Source: Methanococcoides sp. (lineage in GTDB: Archaea; Halobacteriota; Methanosarcinia; Methanosarcinales; Methanosarcinaceae). Taken from it: DNA of 64,000 bases. The position numbers and the translations under genes are program-made. The stretch lies in contig JAIORD010000042.1 in the NCBI GenBank assembly GCA_021108275.1, positions 62,001 to 126,000 of the forward strand. Reading direction: 5' to 3'. Shown in pieces: positions 26,960-35,325 of this stretch (position 1 is the stretch's first letter; every line of letters begins with the position of its first letter). The notes beneath the pieces were generated by a model that was not told where the DNA came from, ran no database searches, and was given only the letters and a program-made list of their open reading frames with translations.

Positions 26960-27097
26960 ATGCTGCCAAATATATCTATTGGAACTGGGCATGTGGTTGG
27001 TGTGGGGCTGGTTAGTGCGGGGTTAGCTTCTGCAAAAGATATTGATAATTATGTTATTGTAACAGATGTTCCTGCAAAGAAGCTGAATGGGGTGTAA
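26960..27097 (+). pseudogene. Remnant of a hexapeptide-repeat sugar acyltransferase
   Basis: A 45-codon frame whose product reads like the last coils and tail of a left-handed beta-helix acetyltransferase: ISIGTGHVVGVGLVSAGLAS, then KDIDNYVIVTDVPAKKLNG, matching the common pattern IG...VGAGSVVTKDI..Y.IVAGVPAK. Everything upstream of these coils is missing. Curiously, the ATG has GGGGG 6-10 nt before it and a TATA-like element further up, so it may still be expressed. It stops 5 nt before the DUF354 gene. Confidence 0.6.
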
Positions 27098-27102
27098 GAG
27101 AA

Positions 27103-28140
27103 TTGAATGTATTATTGGATATTGGTCATCCTAAAGATGTAAATGTGTTCAGCAATGTGATTCGATTACTTCAGGAAAGGGGACATAAAATTAAAATCTT
27201 TGCACGGGCTAAAGAAAGCACCAGAAAAATGCTGGAAGAGAATGGTTTTGAATATAAACTCTGCAAACATTATAAGACAATGCCGGGCAAAGCTTTTGGT
27301 GTTCTTGCTAATGATCTACTTTTGTACAGAATGGCAAGAAAGTTCAAACCTGACATTTTTGTAAGTCCGGGTTCTCCTTATTCAGCACATGTTAGCAGAC
27401 TTATGGGGAAGCCCCATCTGGCATTTTCAGATACTGAAATAGCAGGTCTGGTCACAAAACTTGCCTTTCCATTTACAGATAGGATTTACACGTCGACATC
27501 GTTCTATCTGGACCTTGGACCAAAACAGACACGTTTCAGAGGCTATTATGAGTTAACATACCTTCACCCCAAATATTTTAAACCCGATGAGAATGTGTTG
27601 ACTAAATATGGTTTAAAAGCAGGATATATATTGGTTCGTCTATCTGCTCTCTCCTCACATCATGATCTACATGCAAAAGGCTTTAATTTCAAGGCGGAAA
27701 AAGAATTAATAGAATATATCTCTGTGCTTGAAAAGTATGGAAAAGTTATTATCTCCTCTGAGATTTCAGATTGGCAAACAATTAAGGATTATCAGCTTGA
27801 AATGGACCCCAAAGACCTGCATAATATAATCTATCATGCTGCACTGTGCATTAGTGAAGGTGCAACTATGGCTTCGGAGGCCGCTGTACTTGGAGTTCCT
27901 TCTATCTATGTTTCCAATAATCAAAGGGGTTATCTCAACGAGCTTGAGCAAAAATATGGACTTGCTTATACGATCCCTGATAAGGATCTGGCACTAAAAA
28001 AAGCGATTGAGATACTGGAGAATGGATCAAATAGAGATGTATGGAAATCAAAAAAAGATGAAATGTTAAGCGATACCATAGACGTTGTTGATTTTATTGT
28101 TGATACCATTGAGTTTCATGACCAAAAGGGAGTCCAATGA
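27103..28140 (+). CDS. DUF354-family protein (GT-B-like), copy 1
   Basis: A 345-residue DUF354 protein. The N-terminal strand is VLLDIGHPKDVNVFSNVIRLL, followed by RGHKIKIFAR. The C-terminal half has the sugar-nucleotide-like region SEGATMASEAAVLGVPSIYVS. Its fold resembles GT-B glycosyltransferases and UDP-GlcNAc 2-epimerases; activity is unproven. The start is TTG at 27103 with GGGGTG about 8 nt upstream and puts the conserved strand right at the N-terminus. Its stop overlaps the ATG of the second FemAB gene (ATGA), so the two are coupled. Paralogous to 42799-43845. Confidence 0.85.
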   Translation: MNVLLDIGHPKDVNVFSNVIRLLQERGHKIKIFARAKESTRKMLEENGFEYKLCKHYKTMPGKAFGVLANDLLLYRMARKFKPDIFVSPGSPYSAHVSRLMGKPHLAFSDTEIAGLVTKLAFPFTDRIYTSTSFYLDLGPKQTRFRGYYELTYLHPKYFKPDENVLTKYGLKAGYILVRLSALSSHHDLHAKGFNFKAEKELIEYISVLEKYGKVIISSEISDWQTIKDYQLEMDPKDLHNIIYHAALCISEGATMASEAAVLGVPSIYVSNNQRGYLNELEQKYGLAYTIPDKDLALKKAIEILENGSNRDVWKSKKDEMLSDTIDVVDFIVDTIEFHDQKGVQ

Positions 28141-29141
28141 CAGAATTTAGCATAATGAAACCAGAAAAGGACATGCTAAATAAGTTTGTCTCTAAAAACA
28201 AGTATGCTACTATTTTCCAAACAGGTCACATGCTTGATATCTATCATGATGTGCCTAATTGTGAACCACTGGCTTTGGCGGCAGTTGATGATAACGGTGA
28301 AATTCTGGCATCGTTGGTCAGCATCAAGTTTACAGAAATAAGCGAAATCGGGTATCTTTCTTCCCACATCACTATTCGCGATGCTCCCCTCTGGGTAAAT
28401 AGCGAATGTGGAAAAAGTGCAGCCCTTGAACTTATTAACAAGCATGATAAAATTACTAAAAAAGGATCCCTTTATAATCGAATATATTCAAACTCTAATG
28501 TTGACATGCCTGATTTATTGTGTTCATGCGATTATAATTACGAGGATAATTTAAATTTCTTTATTGACTTGAACCGAACCGAGGAGGAGTTATGGAGTTC
28601 GTTAGGAAAAAAGAAACGTAATGGTATTAGAAAAGCTCAAAAAAATAATGTGGTGATCAAGGAAGTAGAAAATTATGATGAATTAAAAAGTTTTTATAAG
28701 CTTTTGTCAGAAACTTCAGAAACTGCCAAGATACCAGTTAAAGATTTTAAGTTGTTCTATAACGTCTATAACCTACTGGTACCAAAAGGATTGTCTAAGA
28801 TATATCTGGCAACTTACGATGGCTTACCAATTGCTGGAATACTTACGCTTAATTATAATAATACCATTTATGATTGGTATGCGTGTTCATCACGTAAACA
28901 TTTGCATCTGCATCCTAATGAATATTTAGTCTGGAATATACTATCATGGGGCGCTAAGAACGGTTACTCTACTTTTGATTTTGGGGGAGCAGGCAGTCCG
29001 AAAGTAAAGTATACTGTCCGAAATTTCAAAAAACAATTTGGAGGGACATTAGTAAACTATGGTACATACACAAAAATAAACAAACCACTTACTTTCAAGG
29101 TATGTAAAAAATGTTATGAGCTATATTGTAAAATGTTATAA
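28137..29141 (+). CDS. FemAB-like aminoacyl/acyl transferase, copy 2
   Basis: A 334-residue paralog of the protein at 24418-25431, collinear over its whole length: ATIFQTGHMLDIY, FFIDLNRTEEELWSSLGKKKRNGIR, YDWYACSSRKH and FDFGGAGSPKVKYTVRNFKKQFGG. Its codon use is more AT-rich than that of copy 1. Two different FemAB-like enzymes in one cluster could add two successive residues, as FemA/FemB do in staphylococcal cross-bridges; this is inference. Translationally coupled to the DUF354 gene upstream. Confidence 0.86.
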   Translation: MTEFSIMKPEKDMLNKFVSKNKYATIFQTGHMLDIYHDVPNCEPLALAAVDDNGEILASLVSIKFTEISEIGYLSSHITIRDAPLWVNSECGKSAALELINKHDKITKKGSLYNRIYSNSNVDMPDLLCSCDYNYEDNLNFFIDLNRTEEELWSSLGKKKRNGIRKAQKNNVVIKEVENYDELKSFYKLLSETSETAKIPVKDFKLFYNVYNLLVPKGLSKIYLATYDGLPIAGILTLNYNNTIYDWYACSSRKHLHLHPNEYLVWNILSWGAKNGYSTFDFGGAGSPKVKYTVRNFKKQFGGTLVNYGTYTKINKPLTFKVCKKCYELYCKML

Positions 29142-29314
29142 TGTTTCTTTAAGATCTTATGTGTTATTTATTTTTGTTGAATTACTTTCCAGTGTTTGTG
29201 AAGCTCTTGAAAAGCTTATCTATCATAATTTGGATATTGGCTGACCATTGTCATTCTGGCCCCCCAATTCAGTAATTAAGAGCCAAGATCATTAATTAGA
29301 GAACAGGTGAAATA

Positions 29315-30745
29315 TTGAGCACAATTGATAAGGTAGCCAAAAATACAGGTGTCCTGCTAGTAGGGAATCTGCTTTTCAGGTTGATCTCTTTAGTTGTTGT
29401 AATATATCTCGCAAAATACTTGGGAGTCGATGAGTTTGGGAAATACAATTTTGTGTTTGCCTACATTGCATTTTTTGGCATAGTTATTGATTTCGGCCTC
29501 AGTGAAATACTTGTAAGGGAGATGTCAAGAGATGCTGAAAGCATGGCAAAAATGCTTGGAAATGCATATATTATTAAAATAATACTCTCTATATTTTCTA
29601 TTCTTCTGTCAATATCGATCATATCACTGATGGATTATCCGGTAGATACGACCACATACGTGTATCTGATATCATTCACACTACTGTTCATATCATTTAG
29701 CGATAATTGCCGTTCGGTGTATCAAACCACACTTAAAATGGAATACGACATAGTAGCAAAACTGATCTCTAAAATAGTTTCTGCCTCTCTGATCTTCTTC
29801 ATAATTGCTATGCATGGCACCTTATATCAGTTAATACTTGTATTCCTATTTTCAGAAGTATTGAAAGCCTTGTTAAATTATTTTTTTGTGAAAAGATTTG
29901 TTAGGGTCAAGTTCGATATCGATCTCAAATTGTGGAAGCATTTATTCAAAGAAGCTCTACCAATCGCATTCTCCAGTGTGTTTCTCATAATATATCATCG
30001 AATAGATGTACTGATGCTTTCTATGATGGTCGGTGATCATGCCGTGGGCCTGTATTCAGCTGCATATAAATTATGCGAACCATTAGGCTTGATCCCATAT
30101 GCAATAGTCATCTCATTGTTTCCTGTTATGTCAAGAGCATTTACAAGTTCAAGTGAGACTTTAATTAAATATTATGAAATGGGTTTTAAATTCCTTGTAA
30201 TACTTATGCTGCCAATTACAGTGGGAACTGCTCTTATCGCTGAGCGTATCATATTCCTTATTTATGATCAATCCTTTGCGGGTTCAATAATTGCGCTCGA
30301 AATACTAATATGGTCGGTCTTCCTCATATCTGTGAATTTATCTTTAACGAGTCTGTTAACATCAATTAATAAGCAAGGATTGAACACCTTGAGCATGGGT
30401 GTCTGTGTTGTGGCAAATATCTTACTCAATTTCCTGGTAATCCCTAAGTATAGCTATTATGGAGCAAGTATTACAACGGTCGTAACAGAATTGATCTTAT
30501 TATTTATGAGCCTTTATTTTGTTTCCACTAATTTAGTCACTCCAGGGATATTCAGGATATTCGTTAAGCCCATACTGGCGTGCTTGCTCATGGCTATGCC
30601 TGTTTATTATCTGAATAATTTTGTAAGTGTCAACATTTTTTTAATAGTGGTCTCAGGAGCACTTACTTATGGGGTGGCTTTGGTGGCTTTACGGATATTT
30701 TCAAAGGATGAAACCAAAACTATAAGAAGGGTTTTGAAGATATAA
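29315..30745 (+). CDS. Polysaccharide flippase (Wzx/MATE-like, MOP superfamily)
   Basis: A 476-residue membrane protein with about 12-14 hydrophobic segments. The N-terminal NTGVLLVGNLLFRLISLVVVIYLAKYLGVDEFGKYNF and the following GIVIDFGLSEILVREMSR are typical of polysaccharide-biosynthesis flippases. It would move a lipid-linked glycan to the outer face of the membrane. The start is TTG at 29315, with CAGGTGA 5 nt upstream. After the stop (30746-30953) a short hydrophobic frame without an obvious start is seen, probably a relic. Confidence 0.9.
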   Translation: MSTIDKVAKNTGVLLVGNLLFRLISLVVVIYLAKYLGVDEFGKYNFVFAYIAFFGIVIDFGLSEILVREMSRDAESMAKMLGNAYIIKIILSIFSILLSISIISLMDYPVDTTTYVYLISFTLLFISFSDNCRSVYQTTLKMEYDIVAKLISKIVSASLIFFIIAMHGTLYQLILVFLFSEVLKALLNYFFVKRFVRVKFDIDLKLWKHLFKEALPIAFSSVFLIIYHRIDVLMLSMMVGDHAVGLYSAAYKLCEPLGLIPYAIVISLFPVMSRAFTSSSETLIKYYEMGFKFLVILMLPITVGTALIAERIIFLIYDQSFAGSIIALEILIWSVFLISVNLSLTSLLTSINKQGLNTLSMGVCVVANILLNFLVIPKYSYYGASITTVVTELILLFMSLYFVSTNLVTPGIFRIFVKPILACLLMAMPVYYLNNFVSVNIFLIVVSGALTYGVALVALRIFSKDETKTIRRVLKI

Positions 30746-30953
30746 TTATAATTGGAACAAGTCTTATTGCAACAATGGGGATTATTGCATTAATGAATGT
30801 CTGGATACTCGAGGAAACAACGATACTACCATCATAAATGAAAGTTTATTGGTGAAGATAAGTTGTATTTTGTCTGCGAACAATGACTGGAACATATGGT
30901 TCTAAAGGAATTCGAATGTATATGGTTTTTAGTTTAGAAAGGACAAATGGCAT

Positions 30954-31856
30954 ATGAGCATGAGAACATATATTTTGGTGACGCCTTGTAAAGACGAAGA
31001 ATACAGTTTGCCAAAACTTGCAGAGTCGGTTATCAACCAGACGGTGAGGCCAAAGCTATGGGTAATAGTCGATGATGGTAGTACGGATAAAACTCCTTTA
31101 ATATTACAAGAACTTACCACGTCCCATGACTGGATCAGATCCGTACGACTGGATGAAACTCCAAGAGATCTGGGGATCCACGTTGCACATGTTTATCGAG
31201 TGGGTTTTGATCATGCACTGGAATATTGTGATAGCAACAATATCGCATATGATCATATCGGGGTCGCGGATTCAGATGTTGTACTTGATGATAATTATTT
31301 TGAATATCTAATGGATCAGCTTGAAATGAATCCTAAACTTGGCATCTGTAGTGGTCGTATCGGCTCTACTGTTAATGGTAAAATACTGTGGGACCGAGAT
31401 CGTGATGATCTGCCAACAGGTGGTGCCAGGCTATGGAATATAAAATGCTTTGAAGAGACGGGGGGTTATCTTTTAACCTGTAGTCCTGACAGTATTGCTA
31501 TTGTAAAAGCTAAACTTAGGGGATGGGAAACAAAAAAGTTCGATGACGTAAGAATGGTATCTTTAAGACCATTCGCAGGTGCTGAAGGTCAATGGATCGG
31601 ATACAAAAAAATGGGTTCCAACAATTATCATATCGGTTTCACTCCGCTGCATATTTTACTAAAAGGGATAAAACTTTTATGGAGCAATGATGATTTTCAT
31701 AAAAATGGTGTTGGCATACCTTATATGCTAGGGTACTTCACAGATTATGTTAAAAGAGAACCCAGAATTGATGATAAAGAAGTTATCGACTATTACAGGA
31801 ATACCAGGCTGAAGGAGGTATTATGTTTAAAGACAATCCACCGAAAAACAAGGTGA
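30954..31856 (+). CDS. Family 2 glycosyltransferase
   Basis: A 300-residue GT-A enzyme. It opens with TYILVTPCKDEEYSLPKLAESVINQTVRPKLWVIVDDGSTDKT, the nucleotide-sugar site, and has VADSDVVLDDNYFEYLM as the DxD-type metal motif. GGARLWNIKCFEETGGY matches the acceptor region. Cytosolic face of the membrane. Its 3' end overlaps the next gene by 34 nt, and a GGAGG ribosome site for that gene lies inside its coding sequence. Linkage and sugar are not predictable. Confidence 0.9.
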   Translation: MSMRTYILVTPCKDEEYSLPKLAESVINQTVRPKLWVIVDDGSTDKTPLILQELTTSHDWIRSVRLDETPRDLGIHVAHVYRVGFDHALEYCDSNNIAYDHIGVADSDVVLDDNYFEYLMDQLEMNPKLGICSGRIGSTVNGKILWDRDRDDLPTGGARLWNIKCFEETGGYLLTCSPDSIAIVKAKLRGWETKKFDDVRMVSLRPFAGAEGQWIGYKKMGSNNYHIGFTPLHILLKGIKLLWSNDDFHKNGVGIPYMLGYFTDYVKREPRIDDKEVIDYYRNTRLKEVLCLKTIHRKTR

Positions 31857-33358
31857 TAATTTTTGCACTTCTTGTTGTGCTGAACATAGTGATAAGGATC
31901 CCCTCTATCCCTCATGAAAAAGGAAGCGATTCTTTTTTTGTTCATTCACTTGCAAACTCGATCACGATGTATGGACAGGCTAACTGGTGGGAAAGTTGGC
32001 TTTCAATCTTTGGTTTATATCCATTGTCATATGCAAGTGGGATTCCGTATTTCTTGTCTGGTATTTCCCAGCTTGCAAATATTGATATGGAAATCACGAT
32101 TTTGGTTTTCTCTTTAGTTTTGGGTATTTTTAGCCTATTTGCCTCTTATTTACTTGGAAATATGCTCTATCCAGATTCAATTTTTAAATATATATTTGCA
32201 TTTCTTTTTTCAGTGTCTCAGGGTGTATTGATCTTTACTACATGGGAGGTCAGTACAAGAGGTCCTTTTATTGCACTATTTCCTTTGTTCTTATATTTGC
32301 TATTGAAATTTTCGAACGGTTCAAGGTTAAAGATAGGTGCTCTGTTGCTTATGTTATTAATTTTACTATTTAGCATTCATAAATTTTCTTACTTTGCAGC
32401 GTTATCTCTTGGATTGATGGTGTTCTTGTTATTGACCAGAAATAGAATAAAAATACCTTCCAATCTTCAGACAATAGGCTACACTGCATTGTTTTCATTC
32501 TTCATGCTACTTCCGTTTTTCAAAAGAAGCCTAGTACCTTTTGCAGGTTCCAGGTATGATTGGATATTGGAAATATTCATAGTTCAAGTAAGGCATGTGG
32601 GACCATTGACCCTATTAGTTTTTGGTGGCTTGGTTTACATGCTGTTGAAACAGCCTAAGAGAAAAGAAGAGTCGTTCATTCTATTGTTATGCGCATTCCT
32701 TTTGCCAATTATATATTCTGATATCTATGGGCATTTTGTTTATCTGATCTTCTCAATATTATTGGTTAGCATTGCTCTTACTAATATTCTTAATGTGCCC
32801 TCCAAACATTTTAAAACATTCGCAATATTATTACTTATTTGTTCGGTATCATTTTCGGGCTTTTATAATCACTGGCGTACTGGAGAATCTGCGGAAGAAT
32901 GGGTGATGGATGACAAGACATATGTTTCTGCAAAATGGGCCAATCAATATATTGATGATACAGCTGGAGCTTTCGGGAACGGTGATAGAACAATGCGCCG
33001 TTTTATGGCTATATCAGATGGAAGTCCAAGAGTACTTTTAGATTCGATATCAGCTCTCACGTATGGATTTGTGAATTTTTCTGAAATTGATGTGCAAAAG
33101 AGGTCTCCATTGTCCAGTTCATATTATTTTGACAATCCCTATTTTGCGGGAGATTTTCATTCAACAGATGGGAATGTCAACTGGGTCTTGATACAGGAAA
33201 ATATAGATTACAGGTCCTCAAAAGAGATATACGACAAATATGACCTTTCTTATCTTATAATGGACACTAAGTATCCTGAACCTGTATTTGAATCAGTATA
33301 TGAGAAAAAGATAAGTGTCTATGATAATAGCAGGATAAAGATATGGATAATAGACTAA
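31823..33358 (+). CDS. Polytopic membrane protein, probable GT-C glycosyltransferase
   Basis: A 511-residue protein with about ten membrane segments and a C-terminal external domain of about 150 residues. The first loop after helix 1 holds acidic residues (PHEKGSDSFFVHSLANSI), as in GT-C enzymes that use polyprenyl-phosphate sugars. The C-terminal domain contains DDTAGAFGNGDRTMRRFMA and DSISALTYG. It has no clear PMT, ArnT or oligosaccharyltransferase signature, so the GT-C call is inference from layout and context. GGAGG precedes the ATG by 5 nt. Last gene of the plus-strand glycan series. Confidence 0.7.
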   Translation: MFKDNPPKNKVIIFALLVVLNIVIRIPSIPHEKGSDSFFVHSLANSITMYGQANWWESWLSIFGLYPLSYASGIPYFLSGISQLANIDMEITILVFSLVLGIFSLFASYLLGNMLYPDSIFKYIFAFLFSVSQGVLIFTTWEVSTRGPFIALFPLFLYLLLKFSNGSRLKIGALLLMLLILLFSIHKFSYFAALSLGLMVFLLLTRNRIKIPSNLQTIGYTALFSFFMLLPFFKRSLVPFAGSRYDWILEIFIVQVRHVGPLTLLVFGGLVYMLLKQPKRKEESFILLLCAFLLPIIYSDIYGHFVYLIFSILLVSIALTNILNVPSKHFKTFAILLLICSVSFSGFYNHWRTGESAEEWVMDDKTYVSAKWANQYIDDTAGAFGNGDRTMRRFMAISDGSPRVLLDSISALTYGFVNFSEIDVQKRSPLSSSYYFDNPYFAGDFHSTDGNVNWVLIQENIDYRSSKEIYDKYDLSYLIMDTKYPEPVFESVYEKKISVYDNSRIKIWIID

Positions 33359-33610
33359 TTTATTATCCTATGAACCTTTTTTTATTTTTATTTTTTTGGA
33401 CATCTTCATAAAGTGCAATATATATAGGAAGCATAAGCCACACGAAAATTCGGATTAGTCCAATCGTACGATTTGCTCATATCCTTCTTATTTAACCTGT
33501 GCATGATCTGTATCTAAAATATGGATATTATATATTTATTACTGCAATTGTATATAATTATAATTTGTTAGAAAGGAATCTACATAATATGTGTTCCATC
33601 TCCTTTTATA

Positions 33611-34534
33611 TTACAGTTGTAACTTTGCGATCCCTTCGCGAACAGAGTTAGCAGACATTGAAAATGCTTGTTGCTGGCTTTCTGTCAATTCAAGTTCGAT
33701 GATTTCTTCCACACCGTTCTTACCTAATATCACAGGTACTCCCAGGTATAAATTGCTCTCGTTGTATTCTCCTTGCAAATAAGCGGCTGCAGGAATAACT
33801 CGTTTTTGATCTTTTATCACAGATTCTACCATGGTAGCAATGGATGCTGCCGGGGCATAGAAAGCGCTACCTGTCTTAAGATATTCAACAATTTCAGTTC
33901 CAGCGTTGATGGTGCGCTGAATCAACCTATCAATCGTTTCTTGTGGAAGCATTTTTGATATCGGTACTCCTGCTACTGTGGTATATTGTGGGAGTGCTAC
34001 GAGGGAATCACCATGGCCTCCAAGTACAAGTGCAGAAACATCCTTTACTGAAATTCCAAGTTCCATTGCAATGAATGCTGCAAAACGACTTGAATCAAGT
34101 ACTCCACTCATTCCAAATACCCGTTCAGGTTTCAGTCCTGTATATTTCTGTGTGGCATAGGTCATTAGGTCAAGTGGATTGGAGACCGTGATAACTATGG
34201 CTTCAGGTGCATACTCCGAGATATTTTCAGAGACATCTTTTATGATATTTGCATTGATCCTCATCAGGTCGTCACGCATCATTCCCTTTTTCCGGGCAAT
34301 TCCTGCGGTAATGATGACAACATCAGAATCTGCAATGTCCGCGTAATTGGTTGTGCCCAGTATGTCCACATTGTATCCAAGAACAGGGGCAGCCTGTATA
34401 ATATCAAGTGCTTTCCCCTCAGGCAGACCCTCAACAACATCGGTCATTACAATATTCCCGAGTTCAAGTTCTGCAAGACGCTGAACAGTAGTAGAGCCAA
34501 CGTTACCTGATCCTATGACTGCTATTTTCTTCAT
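33611..34534 (-). CDS. mdh: Malate dehydrogenase (LDH/MDH family)
   Basis: Interconverts malate and oxaloacetate with NAD(P)H. The 307 residues include the Rossmann motif GSGNVGST, the substrate-specificity loop AGIARKKGMMRDDLMRINANI, where an arginine at the usual discriminating position favours malate over lactate, the conserved TVSNPLDLMTY, and the catalytic histidine in LGGHGDSLVAL. GGAGG lies before the ATG (read on the minus strand). Monocistronic and unrelated to the flanking surface genes. It fits the partial reductive or oxidative TCA branch of methanogens. Confidence 0.95.
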   Translation of the reverse strand: MKKIAVIGSGNVGSTTVQRLAELELGNIVMTDVVEGLPEGKALDIIQAAPVLGYNVDILGTTNYADIADSDVVIITAGIARKKGMMRDDLMRINANIIKDVSENISEYAPEAIVITVSNPLDLMTYATQKYTGLKPERVFGMSGVLDSSRFAAFIAMELGISVKDVSALVLGGHGDSLVALPQYTTVAGVPISKMLPQETIDRLIQRTINAGTEIVEYLKTGSAFYAPAASIATMVESVIKDQKRVIPAAAYLQGEYNESNLYLGVPVILGKNGVEEIIELELTESQQQAFSMSANSVREGIAKLQL

Positions 34535-35325
34535 TTCTTAACTACCTCCGAATGATTGGACTTATTCAATGATCAATACATTATAATCTAAGTTTGATGC
34601 TTACCATTAATATATGTGCTCTTGGTTTGTTTGAATCGAGCAAATGCAGATCAAATTAAGAACAATGGCATGGTTCCAAATTTGACATTATTGAATTAGC
34701 AGGTCCAATAACCCTGCCTCTCGAAATTATTGTGGTAAAAGGCAATATGAAACCTTGAGGGTATGGTTGGACTAGGTCATTTGTGGTGCTATTATCATCG
34801 GGTTTATTGTGAAGCTATTCATATGCTGATATGATATGAATTTGCATAGTTGAAAATATGTCAAGAAAATTAATTAAAAAGTCGATTTCGAATTTGACAG
34901 TTATCGTGGAAAATGCCAGAGAACAATCAAAAAAGTACATTTATGCCAACTTTAATGATATAAAAGTTGATTTTTGGTCATAAATTGATAATTTAATATT
35001 AGTATATGTATATTTAGTGTGACTATGTCCCTTCTCTTCTTAATAGGTAATTCGAGCGAATGATGTTGTTTTTATGAATGTAAAATATAACTCTTAATAT
35101 ATCTAAACTTATAAAAATAATTTTTTAATAGGAACCTTTTTATTAAATAAATGAATCACGCTATTAGTCGAAGGAACCTGTAATAATTACCGGAAATTAT
35201 ATTTCAAAAGCTATAACCCCAGGAATGATACAAAAACCATTATATTGTTTACCAACATTTTTTTATGAGTTGTAAGTAGGTGAAAATTGCCTGATTATGG
35301 ATACTTTGTCTTTTTGGGGGTTATT
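34535..35325. other. Long AT-rich gap before the beta-helix genes
   Basis: Nearly 800 nt. The only frame with a clean ATG is 34858-34983 (plus, 41 codons: MSRKLIKKSISNLTVIVENAR...), which has no obvious Shine-Dalgarno and no recognised family. Around 34785-34825 another frame reads like a membrane-segment relic (CGAIIIGFIVKLF). The 3' part probably holds the promoter of the beta-helix gene. Confidence 0.45.

Noticed and set aside
34858-34983. 41-codon frame as the start of a YhcG/DUF1016-like nuclease
   Set aside because: Similarity is only a loose hydrophobic and Arg pattern; too short and without Shine-Dalgarno, so left as unassigned.
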